A DNA stretch of 64,000 nucleotides, taken from positions 40,160,406 to 40,224,405 of the forward strand of contig CP092877.1 in assembly GCA_030710605.1 (NCBI GenBank). The letters run 5' to 3'. How positions within the stretch are numbered: the first letter of the stretch is position 1; the number at the start of each line of letters is the position of its first letter. Shown here piece by piece: positions 55,580 through 64,000 of this stretch. The translations under genes and the position numbers were made by a program. Below the pieces are notes generated by a model, which did no database searches, had not been told where the DNA came from, and was given only the letters and a program-made list of their open reading frames with translations. The stretch is from Cordylochernes scorpioides (Eukaryota; Arthropoda; Arachnida; Pseudoscorpiones; Chernetidae).

Positions 55580-56234
55580 TAATTGTAAATTTGAGCTATT
55601 TATAATTCATATATATATATGAGAGAGCGATTCTTTTCTACCTAAATCGGCTTATGTTGAAGATAGGGTTGCCTAGCCGATATTCATAATTCTCAAAATT
55701 AAAAGAGACTCTGGCCAGTAAATATTTTTAGTTTCTATAAAAAATATTTTACAATTTGATTTCATTTAACAAGATTTGCATACCAACCCTTTGTACATAT
55801 TTCAATTGGGTTGATATTTTTCTCTTTTCATCTAACTAAAACTTGCATATAATTCTTGTACATATTTCAAATATCTTTCTTTCTTTTCTTTCAATGTTTT
55901 GTTTACCTTTAAAGTGCCAAGTGTCCCTAGGGGGACATAGCGCTCAAATTCGAAATAAAATAAAAATAAAATTTTTTGTCGAAACGTGTAGAGAATAAAA
56001 ATATTTATTAGCTGAAGTGTCTCTCAATTTTAAGAATTAAATCAATTTATATTATAAAATAGTTCAAATTTTTAATAAATATCGCAGATGTATATTTAAC
56101 GGATAAATCAACTTGGCTCAAATTTCAGTCATCTATGCTCGAAAATTTAAAATTGAAAGAAGTTTTTTTATTCTATAAACCCTCGCGGGAGAGAAGAAAA
56201 ATATCCGGGCCTTGCCCTAGACAATCGTTTAGTA

Positions 56235-56440
56235 CAGGGGTCAACAAAACTTTGAGTCGAAAGAGTCAAAAATTACAATTTTCAAAATTTCAAAGTTTTT
56301 TTAAAGAGCCGCAAAATGTTTTTGCCAACAATAAATAGTACTCGCATAAATAATATTTACGTTTGGAATTATATAAAGAGTCGCAGCTTCACATCCAAAG
56401 AGCCGTATGTGACTCGCGAGCCGCAGTTTACCGTCCCCTG
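56235..56440. repeat. hAT-type MITE
   Basis: CAGGGGTCAACAAAACTTTG ... GAGCCGCAGTTTACCGTCCCCTG, with GAGCCGTATGTGACTCGCGA inside. 206 bp, flanked by GTTTAGTA and GTCAAGTA (6 of 8 match, fitting an aged 8-bp hAT duplication). Confidence 0.75.
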
Positions 56441-56731
56441 GTCAAGTATATTATAGTAAAAAATTCAACAACCATTCAGGACTTATAATCAGTTTCTTTG
56501 AACTGAAAAATAGAGAATATTTTTTCCAATTTGTAGAGCAAGATTTTACCTAAAAATATTCGCCTCAAAAAATTTCCATCAATTTGCAGCTTACTGTTCT
56601 TCATGAAGAGAAATCAGAAACACCAATTCCTTTTAGAACTGTGGGTAATTTATGCAACTTTTTGATTATGTTAAGTTCGAACAAGTTTTCAACTATTCAT
56701 TGCTTGTGAAATTTCTCTTTCGTTAGAGATA

Positions 56732-56893
56732 TAGTTGAACCTCTCTATAGCGCCCCCCTCTTGGGACTCACCAAAATAGAGTGCTATAGAGAGGCGGTGC
56801 TATAGACAGGTCACTTTTAATGTAAATCGCATCGTAACTACGTATTTAAAATCGAGCGCTATTTAGAGGGGGCGCTATAGACAGGTTTAACTG
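56732..56893. repeat. Pogo-like MITE
   Basis: TA|TAGTTGAACCTCTCTATAGC ... AGACAGGTTTAACTG|TA, 162 bp. Confidence 0.85.
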
Positions 56894-57317
56894 TATTTCA
56901 ACCTCTTTACCAAGAATATTTGGAATGTAGGAAGTTCTTTGGTAATCTATTTCAGAAATATTTTCAGTATATTCAAATTTTTGAATGAAAAAGAGTGTAT
57001 AAAATGTTAATAATTTTAAAACCTAACATGATGCTTAAAGTTTTTTCTTTTAAATTTATATTCTGAGATTCCATCCTCGATAATTATTCACACATATATT
57101 TCATATACTTTATATTTAAACAAAATAATCATTTTTAATATCAAACCTCCGGAATGCGATCTTTCAGAGTTTTCTCAAAGATTCGGTAGACCTCCAATGA
57201 GCGACCAATTGTAACATCAAAAATAACGTGACTTAACCAAACTTCCTATAAAAGACTTCCTTCTGTAGAGACCAGGAGTTTCAGGCCAAGTGTTTCAGGT
57301 AGTCTCCAATTATCTTG

Positions 57318-57700
57318 TGTTTTCTTAAAAGCAGTCAAAATTGAAAGACAAGCAATATTTGACGTACATAATAGTAGACTTACAACAAACTGGGAAATTT
57401 CAGAAAGAAAACTCTTTCTTAAAAGTAGTAAAAATTGAAAGACAAACAATATTTGACATACATAAGACTAGACTTTACAACAAACTGGGAAAATTTTAAT
57501 GAAGAAGACTTTCTTAAAAGCAGTCAAATTGAAAGACAAGCAATATTTGACGTACATAAGACTAGACTTTACAACAAACTGGGAAAATTTTAATGAAGAA
57601 GACTTTCTTAAAAGCAGTCAAAATTGAAAGACAAGCAATAATTGACGTACACATAATACTAGACTTTACTACAAACTGGGAAAATTTTAGAAGGAAAACT
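57318..57700. repeat. Four tandem 95-bp repeats upstream of gene C
   Basis: Units near 57318, 57411, 57509 and 57603, each with TCTTAAAAGCAGTCAAAATT, GAAAGACAAGCAATATTTGA, CTAGACTTTACAACAAACTG. The last ends about 165 bp before the gene C TATA box. Confidence 0.88.
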
Positions 57701-57864
57701 TTGTGTATCATACTCCACCTATTGTAAAATATGGCATCAAACAAAGACCTCTCTTGTTAAACGGAAAATGTTCAAGATTTTTTTCAATATTGAGAGCCCA
57801 TTGTTTATAAGGTGATGTTTCCTCCATTTTTATTGTCATATATCTCCATAAAAAGTGAGGACTG

Positions 57865-57873
57865 TATATAAAA
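57865..57873 (+). promoter_or_regulatory. TATA box of gene C
   Basis: TATATAAAA, 39 bp before the ATG at 57904. The best TATA match of the three genes. Confidence 0.75.
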
Positions 57874-57903
57874 GAATGTAATGGTCCTGTGAGAGTTGCC
57901 AAC

Positions 57904-60900
57904 ATGTCACCAACAGTCGCTGTGACAATCTTGTCCCTTCTGTCCATCCAGCTGGTGACGGCGACCCCGGAGCTGGACGAGCAAAGACACCAGGCTATCC
58001 ATGAGGTTGTTTCCATCTCCTGTAGTAAGTACCTTTCTTAAGAAATCATATCTTAAAGAAATGTAAGCATTATTAAACACGATTGTTTCATTTTTTAACA
58101 CAAAACAAACTTCTACTGTCCTTACTTCGATGAAAAATATAGCAAGGGATTGGCTCTTCAGTAGTGAACTCTCCCAGCGGTTTCGCCAATTTAATCCACC
58201 AGATCGCTTCTCTAAGAGCTCTAATTCTGTATTAGACTATTATGCTTATATAAGCTGCAATGAAGAGTGATATCTTAGTATTCAAGCAAACTATAGACAT
58301 AAGCTTTTGGGACAACAGAATCATACACAAATATTTACATCGAGCAATGCTCTTCCGCAAACAATAAGTACAAAGCCATTTAGGCATATTTGATTATAAG
58401 GCGTTAATGTGCCATCTATATATAATATATATTTTTTCATCGCAGTAAAAACAGCAGAAGTTTGTTTTGTGTTTGAAAAAAATAAACATTCGTGCTTTAT
58501 AATGCTTCCGTTTCTTGTATAGATGGCACGTTATCGCCTTATAATTATATCTTTACAGATCTATCTCGATTGAACGCATAAAAATCATTTTCACAGCAAA
58601 AGTGAGAATCTTTTCTGAATCTATCGATTTAAATTTCCTAGATATGAATTAAATAATGCAATAGGTTTCTGGAGATGAGTTTCTTTCATTTTTATTAACA
58701 CAATCTCGAGCTTTCGAATATTTCTGCCCTTCTACAGGAGCACTTAAAAACGGCGTTTATTCATTTCTTTGTACTCCTGTAGAAGGGGAGAAATACCTGA
58801 AAGCTCGAGATTGCGTTAATAAAAATGAAATAAAACTGATCTCCAGAAACATGTTGCATTATTTAATATTTTTGAAGATATATATATATATATTACAAAA
58901 TATTTCGATAACTTTTTCAACAATAAAAGCTCTTTAGCAAAGCAATTTTAGGCAAAATATTTTAAGGTGAACGTCGGATAAAGAACTCCTAGACTTGAAA
59001 GCTAACAGTAATATTTTAATAACCATCTTTAATAAAATATCAATTTTTTTTTAGAAAATATATAGCTAAATCAACCAATATTTTATTTAGTTCCCGACGT
59101 TTCAGTGACTCGTTGTCACTCTCTTCAGAGGAATGTCAGAGTAACAACGATTCACTGAAACTTCGAGAACTAAATAAAAAAATAAATGGGTTGAGTTATC
59201 CCTATATTTTTCTAAACAAACATCCAACCAACAAATAATCTTCAAAATTATATTTTTGTTGAAAGTGTATTTTAATTATGTTATAGTCAATAATCGAAAA
59301 TTCAGTAAACAATGAACTATATCTATATACAGGGGATTCAAACCAAAATACACCGACGACAAACTTTAAGAATAGGTTCTACCATATATTGTCGCGACTT
59401 GATCCCTCCGGTTCTTTGCGACGCCGCCGCTTCTTCCCTCGTGGTTCACCTACCCCGGGCTCCCGTTGCTCTACCTCTGCAGACCACCCAAAGACCTCCG
59501 ATAACCACCACTAAAGTGAATCTCCTTTCCTCTGGCAGTATCTCTCGGCCTTACCACTGGTGGGGTGACACTAGAGGCTTACCAGAAGAGTAGCTACTGT
59601 GGTGTTGGCGAGAGTAACAACAGCAACCAGCAACAAGACTTCTAACACTCCTCCTTTTTTATTGTCATTTCTACTGCACATTTCTGTCATTTACATTACG
59701 TATAATGTATTTACATTACGTTACCTCCTAGGGCCAATATAAACGTGTATTTACAAACATTTGCCCTTGGTGTTTTTAAGGCTCATATACGCGACAATAT
59801 AAAACAATTTTGAAATGTTGATGAACATTCCGTTGAAAAATTACTTTTGTACAGTTGAATATATTCCTGAATGTAAATTCAATTAGGGGGGTCTCAGAAC
59901 TCCTATTTAACTTAGAGAGTGACAGTCAGGAGAACTGTTTTGAGTGGAAACAAGGATTGTTTTGTAATCATCGCATACAATTTCACTTTTCTCAAAGGTT
60001 TTATAGTTGTCTTTGTTTAGAAAGGTTCAATGCTTATTCAAACAAATTTATTATTAAGGTTAAGATATACATTGTGACAGGCACGCGAGCTGAATTGATT
60101 ACGATGCAAATATCCTCAAATTGATCCGTCACATGTGCGACTAGCTCATGCTCTAGTGATATCACATCATTGTTAAACACACAACACACTTAGACAACAT
60201 ATAGAACAGGGCATCTAAAGCCATTGAAGATAGAAATAACAACAGAATCTACCCCATTTGCCCAAAATGTAGCATGGCACCCTCAACTACAGAAAAATAT
60301 AATTTTGGCTTGCATTAGATTCACTAAACAGGATCTTTGGGAGAGGCTGCTGCTTATCATAAAACAGCTTGAGGAGCATGAACTCATGGAATTCGTGTAA
60401 TTTTTATACAAGAATCAGAAACCGAAGGCTGTTCTAACTTCTATAGATCTTCTGGTTTGAATGACTCAAATCTGTATAAGATCCCAGTCCATATGTAGAA
60501 TATTCCCCTGGGAGTTAAAAAAAAATCCAAATTAAGGACTACACGTGTCTAACATTGCTGTTTGTGTAGATAACCCTTGTAGACTAGCCGCCTACAATAA
60601 AGGTTACGACTCTGTCACCAACGAGGTAAGCTATTTTTTAATTAGAATTTTACAGATAGAATTTTTTTCGGAAGAAAATTGATCTATAGAAGTAAATGTC
60701 GCCTCTCCCGTCAAATTAAACGCCAAAACTAGACGCCATCTATTGACCGTCGTCGCAAACTAATGGCCTCGGGTCGGGACAAAGCCACAACATCAGCTTT
60801 AGCAAACTGAGAAGCGTCCATCTGGATATCATGGTTTCGTGTTAATGACCTTCTTCAGTCCAGGGCGGACTGTATTCTATGGGATCTACAAGGGATCTAC

Positions 60901-63786
60901 ATTTCTAAACAAAGAAGTTTGCTTTCTGTGTTCCACAAACCCAGTTCAAGGGTATAGTGTCGCTATAAACAAGATTTAATTATCTTTAAACATATTTCTG
61001 TCACTATGAAACTCAGGCTCCGAGGATGAGTTTCCTATTTTTATTAATTTATTCTCAAGCTTTCGGGTAGTGCCAACCCTTCTACAGGAGTATATATACA
61101 AACGAATATTTCTTTGTTTTTCTAAGGAATAAAAATGCATATACTACAAAATACCCTCATAATAATTTCTCTATATAAATTGTAATTAAAACTACTTAAC
61201 TGATAATCAAAAATTTGTGTTGACGATGGTTTTTTTTTTTTTGCTTATCCTTAGTACACGTGATACAGACCTGATAATCATGGTGGGTAGAGGTAGGCGA
61301 CTGCTTTTACTGTAAATCACCACACGTCGACACATGTGAATTTTAATTATCAGTTAAGTAGTTTTAATCTTAGAATACCATATTCAGAGATTCAGAGAGA
61401 TTTAAGGATTTGTGAATATTCACCATTTATAGGAAGGTTTAATCAGGTCATTCCTCCCAAGTTGATAGAATTGAAGCGGTAAGCTTTATCTATCTATACC
61501 AGGAGTCGGCAACCTGCGGCTCGCGAGCCACATACACCTCTTTGGATGTGAAGCTGCGTGTAGTACTTGCATAAATAAAAACTTTATATACTACACTTTG
61601 ATCTTAGCCAAAAGGCCGAAAACTTTATATATGCTAAGTTCAATTCTCAACCTGCAACCTCGAAAGCTTGAGATGGTAGTTGAAATAAAAAGAAACTCAT
61701 CTCCAGAACATTTTTAATTGTTTAATTAATGTTCAGGAGATTTATATCAATATACATTATTGACTGTATTGACTCATCCATTAATGAGCTCTACTCATCC
61801 CCAGCAGACACCATCAACAAGCTCCTCTACAAGCTTGATAACCTAATATGATTGAGTGACAATTTGACAATTAAACAAATTTTTCGACATCTCGTCAATC
61901 TTTATACTCAAAGGGAGTTATAAGGTAATAATAATGGTAGGAATGAAGAGAGATATATACAATCGACGTAGCCTTCTCCGAGGGCACGTCCGGATCAGGA
62001 GCTTAAAGCCGCATTGAATCTAGACAGATCCCTGCCATTTGGGGAGTTCATGTTCGGAACATGTTTGATGATAATGTCGAAGAATTTGTCGAGAAGAATC
62101 TTGTTTTCAGGCGTGAGTAGCCCGAGGAGGTGCTCCGTTTCTTCTTTGTAATAGACCGCGAGTATGATATCTATCCTGACCACGTTATTCTTGCTATATA
62201 TGGAGTGCAGGAATTCTCGATCCTTCAATCGGATGAGTAACTTTTCTATGTCCACATCGCCCTCAGGAGGAGAGCTATAGGGGGTGCAGGAGCGGTCAGG
62301 AGCTCATGGGTCATCGGGGTATGTATTAGCAGGGTGGGCTACTGCCGCTGGTGCTAATATGATTGAGTGGAGATTAGAAAGAAGAAGAAAAGGTTGCCCC
62401 GACCCTGATCTATACCATTCCTTAATGAAGTAAGACATTACAGAATTTAGTTGATGTGTATTGGTGAATTCGCCATCTACATCTAAGTTCCCGATGTTCA
62501 AAACCCGCACATGGTGCCATATATCTTGGAATTCTATTTTGAGATAAATATTTGATGAGAGAGGCAATAATAATGAATTATAACACACGCATTATCACTT
62601 TATCAGTTATGATGGTGGTGGTAGTATGTGTGTAGTAATTACATTTACTAAGTACACCTAGTACAAAAAAATTCATAATACTATCACTTAGTAATTTAAA
62701 ATATTCCAGAACTTCATTATATGAAACTCAAAATGCATTGTAATACATTATACTCATGGAGAAACTTATAGAAGTTGCATAATTTTGCCAAGAATAAACC
62801 ATCCAAATCCGAATATAGAAACAGAATGATATGAGTTAAGAAAAAGGCATCTCTTTATCGTGCAACTGAAAGTTGCTGATGGCTTGCGCCATCTATCGGA
62901 ATATTAACTATTCTCGTTGATTTCTAATTATTCCAGAATTGTACAATTACCCATTCTTGATTAATCAAGAAAAGCTAACCACGTAGAATAGTTTATACTC
63001 AGAAACTTTCAGTTGCGCGATAAGGAGATGTCTTTTTCATAATTTATGAAACTTATCCCAGTACAATATCACATTTGTACTATTTTTTCACAGAATGATA
63101 TGAGTTAAGAAAAAGGCATTTTATCGTGCAACTGAAAGTTGCCGATTGCTGGAGCCATCATGAACTTTCAGTTGCACGATAAGATATATTCTTCTTTATT
63201 TATGAAACTTATCCAGTACAATGTCACATTTGTACTTTTTTTTTAGAATGATTTAAGGTTGTCCCGAAAGTTCGTAAACATATTAGGATTTATATTTTGC
63301 AAGTGTTTACGAACTTTTGGGACAACCTTGTAATTCTGAAACTTGGTCCACTTCCTGATTGGCCACCTTTGATGTAGAACATCAGAGATTAAATAATTTT
63401 TATAAGAATTCTGTTATAATTTTACCAAGGTTACCTATATTACCACCACATGAAAAATATAAATCATAATCATAATATGCTTACGAACTTTTAGGACAAC
63501 CGTGTATTTAGAAAATGCATCTGCCAGCCTATATACAAACACTGTAAACCTCGATATCCAAAATATATTTTAAAATCTGTCCATTAAGAGAGGACCAATG
63601 GGATATAGAAGAAAAGTAGATCGTGCCACTGTTTCAAAAGGACAAAATGGTTCAATTTCAACCAAATCTTCTGATGTTTTCCTGTGTGCCCAGATCCGTG
63701 ATATCATCAAGCAATGTACCACTGGCGCAGAATCTTTTGATGCTTTGAAAGAATTCGCCTGCGCCAGTAAAGAAAATGCAGTCAAA
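57904..63786 (+). CDS. Gene C: small secreted cysteine-bearing protein, first three exons
   Basis: Exons 57904-58024, 60570-60625 and 63694-63786, with GT-AG junctions and the same phases as genes A and B (1, 0, 0); later exons lie beyond the window. The signal peptide (about 20 residues, MSPTVAVTILSLLSIQLVTA) is one residue longer than in A and B, then TPELDEQRHQAIHE. Cysteines at 40, 44, 67 and 82 keep the C-x3-C-x22-C-x14-C spacing. Exon 3 reads IRDIIKQCTTGAESFDALKE, close to [20 protein letters not shown] of gene B and less close to gene A. B and C are in tandem 2.6 kb apart, consistent with local duplication. Function unknown; secretion is inferred from the signal peptide. Confidence 0.87.
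58085..58240 (-). repeat. MITE-X copy in gene C intron 1
   Basis: CTTCTACTGTCCTTACTTCGATGAAAAA ... CTCTCCCAGCGGTTTCGCCA / ATTTAATCCACCAGATCGC. A related fragment with GTAAAAACAGCAGAAGTTTG lies at 58435-58560. Confidence 0.6.
58690..58860. repeat. Foldback with two family 2 hammerhead-like hairpins
   Basis: Minus 58702-58740 (CTCCTGTAGAA, GGGC...) and plus 58773-58815 (ACTCCTGTAGAA, GGGG-AGAAATA-CCT, GAAAGCTCGAGATT) are inverted to each other. Both have CTGTAGA in place of CTGATGA. Confidence 0.55.
58879..58900. repeat. (TA)n simple repeat
   Basis: Short TA run in gene C intron 1. Confidence 0.7.
59091..59190. repeat. Foldback with family 4 hammerhead-like hairpins
   Basis: Minus copy 59091-59133: TTCCT, CTGAAGA, G, AGTGAC-AACGA-GTCACT, GAAA, CGTC, GGGAA. 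Stem I is 5 bp including one T-G, stem II is 6 bp, the core is standard and the triplet is GUC, but one extra G lies between core and stem II. Plus copy 59137-59170 is degraded. Confidence 0.6.
59390..59796. repeat. Solo LTR, second family
   Basis: TGTCGCG ... CGCGACA, 407 bp, with ATAT on both sides (59386-59389, 59797-59800). GC-rich interior. Lies in gene C intron 1. Confidence 0.78.
59810..60560. other. Gene C intron 1 sequence, nothing recognised
   Basis: No repeat partner or coding family was noticed. Confidence 0.4.
61051..61091 (-). ncRNA. Hammerhead-like hairpin, family 2
   Basis: Minus strand: ACTC, CTGTAGAA, GGGT-TGGCACT-ACCC, GAAA, GCTT, GAGAAT. Stem II is perfect; stem I is 3 bp. 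Confidence 0.45.
61229..61337 (-). mobile_element. 5'-truncated SINE inside an inverted repeat
   Basis: Poly-T then GCTTATCCTTAGTACACGTG ... CACACGTCGACACATGTGA match the 3' third of the SINE at 50045-50351. The flanks 61185-61207 and 61346-61368 are a perfect 23-bp inverted (not direct) repeat, ATTAAAACTACTTAACTGAT... . Confidence 0.75.
61500..61575 (+). repeat. Half of a hAT MITE
   Basis: CAGGAGTCGGCAACCTGCGG / CTCGCGAGCCACATACACCT, then TTTGGATGTGAAGCTGCGTG; relates to 56235-56440 and lacks the other end. Confidence 0.65.
61591..61618 (-). pseudogene. 28-nt U2 snRNA retro-insertion with 13-bp target duplication
   Basis: The minus strand reads CGGCCTTTTGGCTAAGATCA then AAGTGTAG, which is U2 snRNA from about nucleotide 10 to 37 with one extra A. 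It is bounded by perfect direct repeats AAAACTTTATATA at 61578-61590 and 61619-61631. Not functional. Confidence 0.85.
61770..61860 (+). repeat. LINE 3' fragment
   Basis: CTACTCATCCCCAGCAGACA / CCATCAACAAGCTCCTCTAC, then AGCTTGATAACCTAATATGATTGAGTG. The end matches 11855-11930 (minus), 39175 and 62357. Confidence 0.6.
61995..62588 (-). pseudogene. Two adjoining protein-like open stretches, family unknown
   Basis: 61995-62255 encodes MDIEKLLIRLKDREFLHSIY, VVRIDIILAVYYKEETEHLL, LLDKFFDIIIKHVPNMNSPN, ending NAALSS. 62304-62588 encodes WHHVRVLNIGNLDVDGEFTN, MSYFIKEWYRSGSG. The first looks like a real helical protein with normal amino-acid usage. A LINE tail (ATATGATTGAGTGGAGAT) lies between them on the plus strand. 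They lie inside gene C intron 2 on the opposite strand. I do not recognise either. Confidence 0.35.
62838..63210. repeat. Two foldback copies of the ATCGTGCA-arm subtype
   Basis: 62838-63040 and 63108-63210 both run from AAAAAGGCAT... to ATCGTGCAACTGAAAGTTGC and back. The first keeps TTGATTAATCAAGAAAAGCTAACCACG but lacks the ribozyme. The text AATGATATGAGTTAAG before both shows a local duplication. Confidence 0.65.
63252..63332. repeat. Mariner-type MITE, short form
   Basis: AAGGTTGTCCCGAAAGTTCG ... TTACGAACTTTTGGGACAACCTTG, 81 bp. A lone end TTACGAACTTTTAGGACAACCGTG is at 63482-63505. Confidence 0.8.
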
Positions 63787-63966
63787 GTAAATATAAACGA
63801 GAACTTATTAATATAATCCCTTCAGTAAAATTACAAACAAAAGAAACTTCTAAGAGAATAATTTTTTAAATCACGATAATACAAGATTTCAGGCGTAACA
63901 GTCATAACACAGGTATAACTATGATACTAAAACTTAGAAAACTAAAAAAATCCATACATATACATA

Positions 63967-64000
63967 CAGTAGAACCTACCTGTAAAAGACACTAATTGCA
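63967..64000 (+). repeat. Start of a pogo-like MITE, cut by the window end
   Basis: TA|CAGTAGAACCTACCTGTAAA then AGACACTAATTG; same start as 31568. Confidence 0.6.

Noticed and set aside
57318..57700. A CRISPR array
   Set aside because: Units are contiguous 95-bp repeats without spacers, in an animal genome.

Overview
This is an AT-rich animal nuclear window. Genes have short GT-AG exons separated by long introns, and most of the sequence is transposable elements. The mix of mariner, Tc1, pogo, hAT and Helitron elements, gypsy LTR elements, several LINE families, a tRNA-derived SINE and a DEG/ENaC channel exon suggests an invertebrate, most likely an arthropod. The species cannot be named from the sequence.

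Host genes. The main host content is a small cluster of three related genes for short secreted cysteine-bearing proteins. Gene A is on the minus strand (five exons, 23199-27383). Gene B is on the plus strand (five exons, 37764-55279, with a 10.2 kb first intron). Gene C is on the plus strand (first three exons, 57904-63786, the rest lies beyond the window). They share exon lengths (118 or 121, 56 and 93 bp), intron phases, a TPELDE mature N-terminus, the spacing C-x3-C-x22-C-x14-C and a TATA box 39-43 bp before the start codon. Their C-terminal exons differ. One other host exon, the first exon of a DEG/ENaC-type channel, lies at 10470-10734 on the minus strand. An Hsp70 fragment with a tandemly duplicated lid segment lies at 45155-45800.

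Mobile DNA by region. 1-3117: gypsy element on the minus strand whose Gag start codon lies inside the LTR and whose gag-pol junction carries a classic -1 slippery heptamer. A solo LTR of the same family is at 46091-46433. 3.2-13 kb: foldback elements, a TTAA-flanked element, LINE tails, a Helitron helicase relic and a pyrimidine-rich tandem repeat. 13-19 kb: a complete mariner, nested foldbacks and a 320-bp palindrome. 19-37 kb: LINE 3' ends, gene A, foldbacks. 37-64 kb: genes B and C with Tc1, a second mariner, an unclassified transposon, pogo-like and mariner-like MITEs, hAT remnants, SINEs, solo LTRs and a 28-nt U2 snRNA retro-insertion.

Most notable RNA signal. Many of the foldback repeats are built around hammerhead-ribozyme-like sequences. 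Two copies (43070-43109 plus; 3370-3409 minus) keep the full core of a type I hammerhead with the very short palindromic helix III typical of Penelope-like elements. Four further hairpin families show the same layout with altered cores. All calls are from reading the sequence; no search or folding program was run.
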